This document shows positions 1 to 11,565 of a DNA stretch of 64,000 nucleotides, in pieces (positions within the stretch are counted from its first letter, which is position 1; the number at the start of each line of letters is the position of its first letter). A program made the position numbers and the translations under genes. This DNA is from Paralvinella palmiformis. Lineage: Eukaryota; Annelida; Polychaeta; Terebellida; Alvinellidae. The stretch covers positions 667,501-731,500 of the forward strand of contig JAODUP010000032.1 in assembly GCA_025642065.1 (NCBI GenBank), in the 5' to 3' direction. The notes under the pieces were generated by a model that worked only from the letters and a program-made list of their open reading frames with translations, was not told where the DNA came from and made no database searches.

Positions 1-38
<38 letters not shown>
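1..38. repeat. (TA)n microsatellite at window edge
   Basis: Uninterrupted TA dinucleotides fill the first 38 bases. The repeat probably continues to the left of the window. Confidence 0.95.
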
Positions 39-42
<4 letters not shown>

Positions 43-510
43 CTGATGGAAAATAGTGTGTCACTCAGGTCAGTGAATGATCTGTTTATGATATTACCAA
101 ACTGAAGTTCATCTTTGGAAGATCCACTATACCACCACCAGAGGGTTCTCTAGTACGACTGACAGTAATACTCGTACACAGAACCGGAATATCAGTTTAT
201 CTCACTACGTAATATTTTTTTTCGTAATCATACAACATTTTATGAAGTAACTAAATACAGTTATTTAAATATCTTTTTAGCTGTAACTGTTAAATATTTT
301 CCACCAAAACTATGTGATTCACCACCGAAAAATAATTTACCTCATAAATGGGAAAACTGTTTCGAACAGCCTGTTTGGTTAGTAGAAAGTTATATTATTT
401 GCGTCATACTTTATGACACCGGTTTTTTTTAAATACAGATTACACCGAGACAATGCATCACAACTATATAATGACCTCTCGTCTTTGATCTAGATTTGTA
501 CATCCATTAA

Positions 511-690
511 GATGATGATGATGATTGGTGTTATGCGGCCGCTTTTTTTTTCACACGGTAGGCTAAATGGGCCGAGCGACCTCCAAAGGTAATGAAGCGA
601 AGTCAAGGATGAAACATCCACGCCGTGATTCGAACACGGGTGGTAGTGATCTGTGGTCCAACACGCTACCGCTAGACCACGGAGGCGGCC
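511..690 (-). repeat. tRNA-derived SINE, copy 1 (family A)
   Basis: Read on the minus strand, the head is tRNA-like. It has an A-box (TGGTCTAGCGG at about 671-681) and a B-box (GTTCGAATC type near 628-637), followed by a family-specific body and a GATGATGATG-type tail at 511-525. A 10-bp target-site duplication, TACATCCATT, flanks it at 499-508 and 691-700, which shows retrotransposition. This copy lacks a dozen bases present in the other copies between tRNA part and body. Confidence 0.9.
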
Positions 691-1673
691 TACATCCATT
701 CAGACTTTATAGAAAATAGAACATATCTTTATTAATAACTTGGTTATTTATTTATAACTAACTTTTTTCTTATTTACGTGTAATTGATGTTATATTAATG
801 GCCGCTTTAAGGAACAGATGCTTAGAATTTTATCTGCAGGCTGTTATTTAGATTCCGAATGAATTTATCCAGAATAATTCCTCTTACGAAATTTTGTTCC
901 TGAAATTATGTAACTTATAATACATTCAGTAGTATTATGATACAAGCACCTAAATAACTCCTTTTAAAATTAATAATGGAACTAAACGATATCGTTCTTA
1001 TAAATCAGGGTAAATTGTTATTGTAAATATGACCAATTCCTTTTATCTGGTTTGATTGTTCTGGATGGGGTGTAAGTATCCACCTATAGCCCGGCATTTT
1101 TTCCCCATGGAGTGCGGGCGAGGGTGGAGGGGAGAGGGTGTCTTGCTGTTACCTATAATACAGCGCTAAAGGTGTGTCAACCGATTTGACCAAAGTAGGT
1201 TACCAATTCCAGGTGTTACAACTTCGACACACAGCATAATGTCGTTCCTCTGCTCGGTTGATAATCTCTCATACGTACCGCGAATATTACTAGTAATGTT
1301 ATTATTGTTAACCTCCATTCTGGTGTGAAGATGTTGAGTTTTTTTTGTCGTGCATTAAGTCGCTAGGCTATGGCTCGTTATAAGTCAATGAAGAATGTTG
1401 TTTAAAATGATTTCCCATTGATCCGAGATGCGCCATATGTTTATTACAGAATCTTGTTTGTCAGAAGTAATGCAGTCACCATCAACCATTAGAAATATCG
1501 TTTAGAACATAACTTTTTATTATTCTGTCTTAATTCATTAGTATGCGCCTATTTATGTATTCTTGTTTATTCTGTATGCAAATATGCTGTTTTTGTGAGT
1601 TCCTGTAAATATTATTCCCAACTAAGATGCATTTTTAACTTTGATCGCCCCGTCAAACCATAATTTCGCACTT

Positions 1674-1676
1674 TCT

Positions 1677-1719
<43 letters not shown>

Positions 1720-1743
1720 ATGTGTGTGTGTGTGTGTGTGTGT
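1674..1743. repeat. (TC)n(TG)n compound microsatellite
   Basis: TC repeats run straight into TG repeats. A 69-residue frame across it is low-complexity and not a gene. Confidence 0.95.
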
Positions 1744-3021
1744 ATTTTAGAACGTATGCCTGCGCACACGCTTGTGCTTGTGGCAAGACCTTAATACATG
1801 TAAACTATATTATGCTGTATTACATCACCATGAACAGATGCTGCCAATAATCGATAGACCGACAGTGTATTGTGATGTGAAATTGATAAATATTTTGTTT
1901 TAACTAAAGTAAATAAAATGCTAAAACAACTCTGACTTGTGATAACGATTGTGCTGGTAGTAGTAGTTGCAGTAGTTGTTGTTAAATTATTCGTAGTGGC
2001 TTTGGTGATAGTGGAGTGACAAAAAATTATATAATCATATGTGTTTTCCCTAATTTGAAGAATAATTTGTGGAAAACTAAATTCAGAGACTATTAATCAC
2101 GAACATATACATAAAAAAGTGTTCACAACCCTGACATGGCTCTGGTTTGTAAAAAAAGATATATTTATTAACCTATTTGATTTAGATAGAGCCATTGACC
2201 TGAGTGAAAACTAGACAGAGCACTCACTGATGTTTGATTGGGCCGCCATGACCAAACAGTGCTGTCTTCCGGTAGGGGAAAAAACAACGTTGACGCGGCT
2301 GTGCTTCGAGTATTGAAACTATAAATACGGACATTTATTGTGATGTGTGCATTATAATTTTGTGTGTGCAGATAATCTGTATTACTCCTGTCCTATTATA
2401 TGCCATCAAATATTTAAATGCCGTTTTATGCAAGTCCGTATATTTAGTATAGTCGGGATCAAACGCCAGAGACGGGCCGGGGGTTGTCGAATAGGCTAAA
2501 TATAATAATAGTTAAGCTTAATTTCCCTCAACAAAACGCTTTAACGGCTATTTTAAATATATTACTTATACTTACCAATGAAAGGATATTCCTTTTGTAT
2601 TACTTCCACGGGCACGGCTTATGCAACAAGAATTGAACAATAATTCACTATGTTATAATAAACCTGATTTTAGCAGTCTGCTTTCCTTTTTTTGTCCCCA
2701 CCTGAAGTTGGAACCTGTTTTCTTTCAGATCAATGGATAGAGCAATGGTACTGATCGTTCGTGCAAATTCATAATGCGATGTTGACACGATTTTGATCTG
2801 TTTGATTTGTTAAGGAATGTCTACGGCTTGTTGTGATTATATCTCGAACAGCATTCCCGGATAATGTCCATTAAGCTATGGATCATTGAGCTAAATGATT
2901 ACGCAATAAGTTTTGTAAATCCTCCAAAAGATCTTCCAGCGATTCTAGTAATTTAAATACAAGATATAAATTTTATCTTTTGCATGTGCACTAATATTAA
3001 TTGTCAGTTCATCTGTATAGG

Positions 3022-3068
3022 AACACCAACAACAGCAACAACAACAACAGCAGCAGCAACAACAACAA
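3022..3068. repeat. AAC/AGC trinucleotide repeat
   Basis: Imperfect run of AAC and AGC trinucleotides. Confidence 0.85.
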
Positions 3069-4554
3069 TTGTAGTTTTACCAACAGCAACAAAAGAAGAA
3101 ACAGCAGTATGTTTGAATTCAGAGAGAATAATTAAACACAATTAGAAAAAGTAACTTAATCTCTTGTTGATGAATCTAAAATTTTGAGTAAATATGAACT
3201 GTAATAAATAATTATCATTCATTATTCTTCTCTTTTTTCACTTATCGTCATTTTTTAGTTACGGGCGATTTTGTTTCGAACAAAAATAAAAGTTTACAAT
3301 TATTCAAAGCGCAATACATGATATTGAGAGATATTTAGACAAAATAGAAAATGAAAGATCGATGAAACTTAAATATTTAAAAAAATGGCATTATAAATCA
3401 GTTAAGAATTACAAAATTCTTATTATAAATCCATATCTCGCACAGGCCTACGTTGTTCGAAATTCCGTGTAACCAATTACAGTTGATCTTCGAGTTCAAA
3501 TATACAAGTTTTACATTGAACATATGAAATAAATGGACTTGTCCTATGTGTGTGTATTTGTGGCTTTTGTATTTAATTCCAATTTATTTTAATGATATTA
3601 CACGAAAACGTATACTTGCCTTCTATATGACGGAAACGCTGGACGAACTTACGACAATTGTAAACAAATCCGCTTTAAACTAGAGATTTGTAAGCCCCTA
3701 TTTCCTATGCTGTGACACTTGTGCGAAATCATAGATTCATTTAGGAAGGTTATAATTTAAATCGAAAGAGTTAATACCAGTTATATATTATATCTAATCA
3801 ACATCAGACAACTTGTTGTTTTGTACATTTTACAAGACGTTTGTATTATTACCTTACTATGTCCGAATATTTACACCAAATTAGCTCTAGCAATTTTAGT
3901 TAATCATCAATCAACATTTAGATATTAGCATGATAATGATGCTGCTAAGGGCAATTAATCTCTGTGATCTCATCAAAAGGATCACCTGAGAAAATAGTAA
4001 TATTGTTTAATTAAACTAATGTATAGTATGTAGTATGCCTCGCACATATCATGGACATTGAAATAAGCCCAAGATAATTTCATTCCAGTTATGTGGCCCT
4101 AATTAATATTTTGTTAAATGTAGCTCTGATCAGGTCTATTAATCAGTCAGGTTAAGAATTAATAAGCTTAATACTAATTATAAATTGATAAAAAATATAT
4201 TTTGAACTAATTAGCTTTTATTGTGTGCTGTTTTTGGTTAGTTTTATATTTATTTATTTTAAAAAAAGGCATCCTCCGTTTGACTATTAAATAAGTGCGG
4301 AGCTTTACTATAATATTTAGGAGACTGAAGTTCGTTAATTATAAGAAATATTCAATAAAAATCGATCTATCTTATCTTGTAAACAAAGTATCCTTTCCTT
4401 TACGTTGTTCCTCCGTAGTAAATATAGATTGTCAGCAGTTCGATAAATATCTTTAAATAAATACACACACTGATACCTACAAAACGACGTCCCCTTTACA
4501 CAAATATACATAATCGTACATAAATTTTGTGGGCACTTTGCGCACACTCCTGAT

Positions 4555-4597
4555 GTGTGCGTGTGTGTGTGTGTGTGCGTGTGCGTGCGTGTGTGTT
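4555..4597. repeat. (TG)n microsatellite
   Basis: Alternating purine-pyrimidine tract of TG and CG dinucleotides. Confidence 0.9.
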
Positions 4598-4789
4598 AGA
4601 GCACACGCTGCAAGAGTGTGAATAACTACGCATATCCATTCTGTTTCGGTTGCCCCAAATGAAAAATGATGATTGTTATTATCGACAGTATCAAAAAGTA
4701 TTGCCTCACGTGCTACCACTAGTTCGATGTATAATAAAAAAACATCCGTTATAACCGCAGATTATTTCGCTCCGAACAAATAGCATTCG

Positions 4790-4914
4790 CCGGAGTACAT
4801 CTGGCGCCCAGTGGTCGATCATCACTGACCATCAACCATCAACAGATTAAATCGATCAAAGGCGTCTTCCAGCAGAAGACGACGCCACTGACGACCGAAT
4901 CAGCCTCGGCTTCA
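4790..4914 (+). other. Candidate upstream non-coding exon ending at strong donor
   Basis: A GC-richer block ends at a near-perfect splice donor, TTCA|GTAAGTAT, with the GT at 4915. It contains no ATG that leads into a sizeable frame. It lies about 680 bp upstream of the acceptor of the peptide-coding exon at 5593, so it could be an alternative first exon of that gene. It could also be the end of an unrelated transcript. Only the donor and base composition support it, and the 5' limit is a guess. Confidence 0.3.
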
Positions 4915-5240
4915 GTAAGTATCTGTCTCCTGTCTGTCCTTTTTAATCAACACCTCCCGTTCGGTGGCGCTAGTAGTCGTTTTTCCGGCGGCGGCGGAAT
5001 CGGATTATTACTACGGAGGACAGTAGAATCGATAAAGAGACCATGTCCTGCAATGACTTGTCGATAAGGAATCTCAAAGACGACATACACTTCGCTTTAC
5101 GAAGTGGTCGATAATTGACGCAAAACCTACGGTGGTATTTTACCTTGAAGACATGACACTCGCTGCGACATCTGGTGGCTAGCACGCCTCCGGTGATATA
5201 TCTGCCTATAGGCGGCTAATAGGTAGTCAGACGCCGATTG

Positions 5241-5249
5241 TATAAAAGG
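5241..5249 (+). promoter_or_regulatory. TATA box, promoter A of peptide gene copy 1
   Basis: TATAAAAGG lies in a locally GC-rich segment (about 4950-5240). About 30 bp downstream a short first exon would start near 5270 and end at a donor, TTAGAG|GTAGGT, at 5309/5310. The acceptor TTTCAG at 5587-5592 joins it to the coding exon. Spacing from TATA to putative start, donor and acceptor are all as expected for a small, strongly expressed gene. Confidence 0.6.
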
Positions 5250-5269
5250 CTTGGCGATTGGAGCTTTTT

Positions 5270-5309
5270 CTTCAGAAACTGAGTTGGTTCTCATCGGCTT
5301 GAATTAGAG
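5270..5309 (+). other. Non-coding exon 1A of peptide gene copy 1
   Basis: Inferred from the TATA box at 5241 and the donor GTAGGT at 5310. The exact start is not determined. There is no ATG in the exon, so translation begins in the next exon. The intron that follows (5310-5592) contains an ATC/ATG microsatellite at about 5479-5556. Confidence 0.45.
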
Positions 5310-5478
5310 GTAGGTAACGGCTATTTGAAATCTGGAAGTTCTCTGTTAAATTGAGCTAAAGGTGAGCTTTACCTGAGAGATCCGTTTGTGTTCGGGTCAG
5401 TGGTCGCATACATTGGACATCGCTTACCGGATAAACGCCATTTTGGGAGAATCTGCAGCTTGACTTATTTGTATTGAT

Positions 5479-5556
5479 GATGATGCTAATCATCATCATC
5501 ATCATCATCATCACCATAACTATCATAGTCATCATCACTAGCATCATCATCATCAT
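5479..5556. repeat. (ATC)n microsatellite in intron
   Basis: Imperfect GAT/ATC trinucleotide tract within the first intron of peptide gene copy 1. The minus-strand poly-Met frame across it is an artefact. Confidence 0.9.
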
Positions 5557-5604
5557 GCCTAGATGTTTCTAATAAGTATTCTTAAATTTCAGAATCTCAG
5601 CAGA

Positions 5605-6253
5605 ATGAAGTATTTGATTGTGTTAGCGGCTGTCCTTGTGGCTGTCCAGTCTCAACCCTGGGAACCATCAGGTATGTTATATTTTATTCTGTGAGAAGTA
5701 AGTACTCTGTCGAGGCTAGTAATCCTAGGAACGTTGACGACGAATTAACAAGGTAAGTTAACATTCCGAGTCAAAATAAAAAGTCCAAAACAAAAACCTA
5801 CCAGTCATGGTTGTCATGTTTTCTTCTCTCTTCTTTACTGTGTATTGTCTGTGTGTTGTCCATTGTATTGTTTTGTCTCTATGTACGTCTTTTGTTCTGT
5901 TAGTTTTCTCTAAATCCCTTTGTGCCGTCCATGATTTATCCCAAGGTCACGTGCAATACGTGAACCAATAGTAATACAGGATAGGTGTCACCTGATGAAA
6001 CAGCATCTCTTCCGGCTTATACTGCGAACGTGCTCCAAGCAAGTGAAAAGAGAATGTCGGACAGTGTCTTAGTCACGTGGTGAGAATCAAAGACTATTTG
6101 TTAAATTACAGTGTTCTTTCAAACTCTGATATTACTTTACTATCTGTTGAAAAGCATCTTAATCTAGTTTGATTTATTAAAATTTTGCTACTTCCAGATG
6201 AACCGGTCGTTTTCACGTCAAAGAAGATACAGACACGTTGTACCCTATACTGA
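5605..6253 (+). CDS. Small secreted peptide precursor, copy 1 (40 residues, two coding exons)
   Basis: Function unknown. Coding exon 1 (5605-5671) starts at ATG 13 bases after the acceptor CAG at 5590-5592 and encodes a classic signal peptide: MK, then a Leu/Val/Ala core, then AVQS before the likely cleavage site. It ends in phase 1 at donor CAG|GTATGTT. Coding exon 2 (6198-6253) follows acceptor CTTCCAG and keeps the frame to a TGA. An AATAAA polyadenylation signal at 6253-6258 overlaps the stop codon. The precursor is 40 residues long. After cleavage near residue 16 about 24 remain, starting Gln-Pro (which could form pyroglutamate), with a dibasic KK at 31-32, a single Cys at 37 and C-terminal Leu-Tyr. 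The acidic then basic layout and tiny size fit a secreted or neuroendocrine-type peptide, but I recognise no family. The coding sequence is identical to copy 2. Confidence 0.7.
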
Positions 6254-6258
6254 ATAAA
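6253..6258 (+). terminator. Polyadenylation signal, peptide gene copy 1
   Basis: AATAAA shares its first A with the TGA stop codon, so the 3' UTR would be only some 15-25 nt. The same arrangement recurs in copy 2 at 11565-11570. Confidence 0.6.
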
Positions 6259-7249
6259 CTGATTTCACAATTTAGAAAGCGCTTTGTTTACAGAATGCAT
6301 GTGTGTAAAAGAGAGTCTGTGGTGACATATTAAAATATATACATTTCTACTGGAAAATAATTTTAAAAAAACAGTTGTATTTATTCACAGGCTTAAACAA
6401 ACAAAACGTCTAATGTAAAGTTGACCGATAACAAAATAAAATTCATAAATAAGAAAGTGAAAAATAATGGCTAATCCTATTTAATCATGAACAATTTGGC
6501 TTGGATTAGCCGTATACAGTGTTGTGAACGTTGAGAAATCAGTGTTTAAGGTGTGTGAGTGAGACGGTGTTTGGATGAGTGGATCTTTAGATATCAACTT
6601 AGAGCACGTCTCATTGTATTTTCACTAAATGTTGTTGTTGCATTTACAAACAGAAACAAAACTCCATGTGGAATAATTAAATTATTTTAAGCAAAAATTA
6701 TATTAATTTGTTACATAATTTATAATACATTTTACATTTTTAAATTTAGCTGAACATAAAAAAACTGTTTATGTTTTTCACCAGATAAGGTCATTTCTAC
6801 CGAAATATTGTGCAGTGACCTAACTCAAACTACTCATGTAAATCACCGTGCAAGTAAATATGTTGTTAATGTACACTGAATAACAATCCTATTGCTTACA
6901 AATATTGTTTTCTTTCTGACATGACGCACATACTTCCAATGATAACATAAACACGTTCCTTCTGAATCTTAAAAATGTAAGTGACAAATTTTATTAGATA
7001 TATATATTTCTTTCCATGTCAAATGTACTTCCAAATCATTTCGTCGTTGTTAGAAAAAACATTCTGGACAACGAACTCCTTTCGATACAATCACAACCTG
7101 TACTGATGTAAATTCAGGACAAATACTGTAATTGTTCAGATGGAATACGTACCTGTCATAATTTGTTTTAAAGAAACAGAATTAAAATATATCATTGAAG
7201 ACTCGATATATTTAGATCATCAGTCAACATCGCCGACATATGTCAACAT

Positions 7250-7632
7250 ATTGGGGGGGGGGGGGAGGATTGCTTGTTTGCTTGTGTTTCGGGGAGAATC
7301 CCCAGGCTATCGCTAGATCAGCCTCTATGTTGGAGTAGTTGAGACCACCACCCCCCACCACTCACAGGGGAGCAGTACGGAAAGATGGAGTTGAAATACC
7401 ATGAGGGTGGTCACTGCCAGAGTGTTTTACGTCATCCGGGGATCTTTAATATCACACTTTATTTTAAATAATTCAATGGAGACGGCAGCGCCATTTAACG
7501 TGGTCAACCACCCACGATATTATGAGCCGAGAAATTAATCTCTGGAAAAGTTTCGACCTCTTGCTGTTATTGAACCTGTGACCCTTGGCACCAAATGTCG
7601 GGTGCTCAACCGCTAGACCACCGGAGCCCCTA
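7250..7632 (-). repeat. tRNA-like SINE, family B, in unit 1
   Basis: On the minus strand the head near 7632 reads GGCTCCGGTGGTCTAGCGGT, an A-box. A degenerate B-box (CAGGTTCAATAAC) lies near 7569-7581, followed by a GC-richer body of about 300 bp. Both ends abut ATATTGG plus a G-run, which looks like a target-site duplication. The family is distinct in sequence from family A. Confidence 0.7.
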
Positions 7633-7892
7633 TATTGGAGGGGGGGGGGGGGTGAATAAATATCCTGAAGTACTTTCATGTAACATTTAAACTCTGGCTT
7701 TATTATTGTTATTTATTGTTGTTTGATGTTATTTGTTATTATTCTTGATTTTGTTACTGTGGGGGGGGAGGAAGAAGTACATTAGAAACTTGTTATATAC
7801 CCATTTAAGTCATAGTCTTAACAATATAATTAGTGGATGTTGCTTCATTATTATTTATTATAGTTAATTCTTTTCTTAGATCACGATTATAA

Positions 7893-7895
<3 letters not shown>

Positions 7896-7947
<52 letters not shown>
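7896..7947. repeat. (TA)n microsatellite
   Basis: Long TA tract in unit 1. The matching tract in unit 2 lies at 13208-13262 with a different length and a slightly different left flank. Confidence 0.95.
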
Positions 7948-7951
<4 letters not shown>

Positions 7952-9519
7952 GACAGTTTACTGTCAGATTATGTGACTTAAACGCGAAATATTAGAAAAG
8001 TAACCCATAAACCCCCGAATAATAATCACGAACTCTACCTGATATTATAGATATAAGGAGATAATTATAACGGCTTCTTTAAATGTCAGATTGTATGACG
8101 GGAAGGATAAAGTCACTGATGTCTGACGTCAACTGGCACAAAGATTATGTAGCCGTCTACATCTCGATCAATTTAGGCCACATATGCTCTAGTTTAGCCT
8201 TCAACGTGACCTGAACTCCTCCCCCCCCCCGGGCTCGACCTACTAACTACTGGTATTTGATGCAGTCGTCGGTTCATTTGTATTTCATTTACCACTCGGT
8301 GACGTTTGTTGTTACAAGAATATAAAATAATCTTCATATGGAATTACACTTTATCGTTTTCTTTTACCACTTTAGTTACATGGGAGGCTGTTTGGGTGAA
8401 CTATAATGTAATATTCGTAAACACGTTTTTGTTCCGAAATTATACACTTGGCTGACCTCTGCTTACATTGTTATAACCGGGTCATACACACAGCTTGTGT
8501 ACACTGACGTCAGATTTCAGGAACATCCGGACTGTGTCTGGCTTCAAAATGGCAGTCCCACATTTACCAGTACTTTGAACAGTATTATTTAATATGTAGT
8601 TGATCGTGATCATATTTTAAGATAATTTATCACTTGTTTGATCATATTTGTATTAGTCCTAAAAAATTTAAATCAAGGTGAACTTTTCCTTTAAAAAGAG
8701 AACATAGCCAAAGTTCACGACAGGTAAAATTTTCCAAACGAGATACCAATAATATAATGTAAATAACAAAATATGTTCCTTGTTTCTTGAATATTTACAT
8801 ATACTTCTGGAGAAATACTCTCGCAAATGAAATACATAGTCTTATTTAAATTATTCACAATAAATCATGACTAGGTTTTGCAGCAGTTATATTTTAGTTT
8901 CTGGTTAACACATCTATTAAGAACAGAGCCACTTTTCGCTAATTTTCCCTTCCAAATTAACACTGTCTCAGGACTACATCAGACTCTAACAATTGCAACA
9001 ACGTTTTATAATATCTACCTACTTTAACCATACTCTACACTAGATACGGTTCATGTTCTCTGAGACATTATCGTTATTGAGAGATCAAATAATTTAACCT
9101 TATCATTCTCTTCTTGTATATAGAAAATAAATTCTTGAATCAATATCTTTCAAATGCTAAGCGCCTAAATTTACCTGTCATAATCATTTAAACAGTAAGT
9201 ATAATTAGTGTAATTAGTTTAACAGATTATCACAATCATTATAATTGAAGCTTTATGACAACAAACATGGACATATTGAACTTATACTACATTTAGTTGG
9301 GTTTGTTATTGATCAAGGTCGTATGTATTACGCGAATCAGTATTACTTGGGGGGGGGGGGTCATCTTACAAAGGTACATGCAAAATTTGGTCTATCGATG
9401 CATTCAAAGTAAGGACGACAATGAATGTCAAGAGTTATTTCTTTAATAAATGCGGATTATTTTAAATTGAAAATAATTGTTTACTAAAGCATTTGTTCTT
9501 AATGTTGGTTTCAATTATT

Positions 9520-9701
9520 GATGATTGATGTTTTACGGCCACTTTTGTGCACAATGTAGGCTAAATGGACCGAGCGACTTCCAACGGTAATGAGGCGAAG
9601 TGAAAGACGAAACAACCTTCAGATATGCCCACGCCGGGTTTCGAACACGGGTGGTGGTGATCTGTGGTCCAGCACGCTACAGCTAGACCACGGAGGCGCC
9701 C
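9520..9701 (-). repeat. tRNA-derived SINE, family A, in unit 1
   Basis: Full-length family A SINE. The tRNA-like head is at the right end (A-box near 9682-9692, B-box near 9638-9648). It is flanked by a 16-bp target-site duplication, GTTGGTTTCAATTATT, at 9504-9519 and 9702-9717. Confidence 0.92.
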
Positions 9702-9985
9702 GTTGGTTTCAATTATTATTATTATTATTATAAATCTTTATTTTTAGCATGAATTTCAACATTTAATATAACAAAACTAAATCTGTCTTTTCTCGATTGG
9801 TAGTTTTTCAATATACACAAAACTCTTATATTACATTCAGCTATTGGCTTTGATAAAAAGGATGAAACTTAATCAAATATACATTTTATGTGGAGAAAGT
9901 GGGAATATCTGCTCAAATGTAATATAATACATACTGCTAATAACTGCTACTGCTCCTGGTGGAAACAACTATTAAATTCCTTTAC

Positions 9986-10012
9986 AACAACAACAACAAC
10001 AACAACAACAAA
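9986..10012. repeat. (AAC)n microsatellite
   Basis: ACA/AAC trinucleotide run. A shorter version sits in unit 2 at about 15264-15287. Confidence 0.9.
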
Positions 10013-10602
10013 ACAAAATTATAAATAATATTAACAATAATATGTCAAGTATTTAATTAAAAGTCCTCGTCAGCTGATACCATTTGAGTACACTGTAAAT
10101 ATTTTGTATTTTTTTTAACTAATCTTTGGATATAGCAGTAATTAATCAAAGAAATAATATTATTTTCTAAAATTTACTACTACAATAAAGTGAGAAATCT
10201 TTTCCGTGGTCCGCACAAGAATAATTCCAGAATTATTCACTGGATAAATCCACAATACTCCACCCCCGCGCCCATTAAAGCAGCTGTCTTCAAGAAGAAA
10301 CATATTTTACAACAGATTTGTGTGATGACCCCTGAAGAAGAGTTCTTAACGTAAATCACCATCTGTTTACTTAACTTGTCAAGCTTTATCGAACTGCTGT
10401 TTACAAGAAAGTGATGTTCTTCGTCTGACGCACATACTTGCATCAATACACATGTTTCACCTAAATCGCAAAAATATAATTATCCACAAGAGGGATCCTT
10501 CAGATGACAAATTTTATTGAACACATATGTTTAGATACCGAACGTAGGAGAAAATCAATTAGTCATTATTAACAGATGGTTTATTAATATTAATTTCTTT
10601 TC

Positions 10603-10610
10603 TATAAAAG
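10603..10610 (+). promoter_or_regulatory. TATA box, promoter B of peptide gene copy 2
   Basis: TATAAAAG precedes a block with raised CpG content. A donor, GACGTG|GTAAGC, at 10664/10665 would end a short first exon starting near 10632. The acceptor TTCTTCAG at 10896-10903 leads to the coding exon. This sequence is unrelated to promoter A of copy 1 but has the same logic. Confidence 0.5.
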
Positions 10611-10631
10611 AAGAGTTTGTTTGGTTGTCGG

Positions 10632-10664
10632 GTGTTTTCGGAACAAACCTCTACTCAGGACGTG
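10632..10664 (+). other. Non-coding exon 1B of peptide gene copy 2
   Basis: Inferred from the TATA box at 10603 and the strong donor GTAAGC at 10665. The start is approximate and there is no ATG. Confidence 0.4.
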
Positions 10665-10916
10665 GTAAGCCATTTATCAGAAGCGCCTACATATCACGTG
10701 ATACTTTATATTAGTGGATATTTAGAGGTGGTTTCGAGGAGAAATTTAGACTTTCGTCATTTTGATTTCGCACCCGGGTTGTTGTCGTTGATAACAATGT
10801 ATTATTGGCTAATTTTGGCGATTTTCATCAATAACGAAATTAGTAGTTTTATGTACGATATCAACACACATCGATTGGTCAAAGTTTATTACATTTTCTT
10901 CAGGAATCTCAGCAGA

Positions 10917-11565
10917 ATGAAGTATTTGATTGTGTTAGCGGCTGTCCTTGTGGCTGTCCAGTCTCAACCCTGGGAACCATCAGGTATGTTATATTTTATT
11001 CTGTGAGAAGTAAGTACTCTGTCGAGGCTAGTAATCCTAGGAACGTTGACGACGAATTAACAAGGTAAGTTAACATTCCGAGTCAAAATAAAAAGTCCAA
11101 AACAAAAACCTACCAGTCATGGTTGTCATGTTTTCTTCTCTCTTCTTTACTGTGTATTGTCTGTGTGTTGTCCATTGTATTGTTTTGTCTCTATGTACGT
11201 CTTTTGTTCTGTTAGTTTTCTCTAAATCCCTTTGTGCCGTCCATGATTTATCCCAAGGTCACGTGCAATACGTGAACCAATAGTAATACAGGATAGGTGT
11301 CACCTGATGAAACAGCATCTCTTCCGGCTTATACTGCGAACGTGCTCCAAGCAAGTGAAAAGAGAATGTCGGACAGTGTCTTAGTCACGTGGTGAGAATC
11401 AAAGACTATTTGTTAAATTACAGTGTTCTTTCAAACTCTGATATTACTTTACTATCTGTTGAAAAGCATCTTAATCTAGTTTGATTTATTAAAATTTTGC
11501 TACTTCCAGATGAACCGGTCGTTTTCACGTCAAAGAAGATACAGACACGTTGTACCCTATACTGA
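10917..11565 (+). CDS. Small secreted peptide precursor, copy 2 (40 residues)
   Basis: The two coding exons, 10917-10983 and 11510-11565, are base-identical to those of copy 1. They keep the phase-1 donor CAG|GTATGTT, the acceptor CTTCCAG, the TGA stop and the overlapping AATAAA. The product is the same 40-residue precursor with an N-terminal signal peptide, a dibasic pair at 31-32 and one Cys at 37. The upstream region differs from copy 1: here the tail of duplication unit 1 supplies promoter B and exon 1B. A frame of 129 codons can be read through exon 1B, intron and this exon, but it begins without ATG and crosses the acceptor, so I do not take it as the protein. Confidence 0.68.

Larger units (their letters stand above)
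39..4750. other. Intergenic stretch without recognisable gene
   Basis: AT-rich, stop-dense sequence on both strands. It holds one tRNA-derived SINE (511-690), a TC/TG microsatellite (about 1674-1743), a degenerate AAC/AGC trinucleotide run (about 3022-3068) and a TG/CG-alternating run (about 4555-4597). No open frame with recognisable homology or convincing splice structure was seen. Confidence 0.6.
5593..10903 (+). repeat. Tandem duplication unit 1 (~5.3 kb)
   Basis: This block matches 10904-16179 almost base for base. Identity starts exactly at the first base of the peptide-coding exon; sequences upstream of that point differ. The unit holds both coding exons, a tRNA-like SINE of family B, a long TA tract, a family A SINE and, at its end, the TATA region used by the next copy. 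The offset to unit 2 is 5312 bp at the left end and 5276 bp at the right end because of indels. Confidence 0.95.

Noticed and set aside
628..690. tRNA gene (and similar heads at 9640-9701, 16850-16913, 60285-60350)
   Set aside because: A- and B-boxes are present, but the heads are fused to a repeated body and tail with target-site duplications. They are SINEs, not functional tRNAs.
2249..2317. ATG in good context (GCCGCCATGACC) with a 22-codon frame
   Set aside because: Very short, no signal peptide, no splice donor and no neighbouring support.
7473..7679. Minus-strand frame duplicated at 12785-12991
   Set aside because: It lies within the family B SINE and a poly-G/C run, and is identical only because the whole unit is duplicated.
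10237..10446. Minus-strand 69-codon frame duplicated at 15513-15722
   Set aside because: No recognisable domain, no ATG-based start context and no splice structure. The duplication alone accounts for its repetition.
10617..11006. 129-codon + strand frame (duplicated at 15893-16282)
   Set aside because: It starts at TTG, runs through a putative first exon and intron, crosses a splice acceptor, and contains the true signal-peptide exon only at its end. The spliced 40-residue model explains the sequence better.
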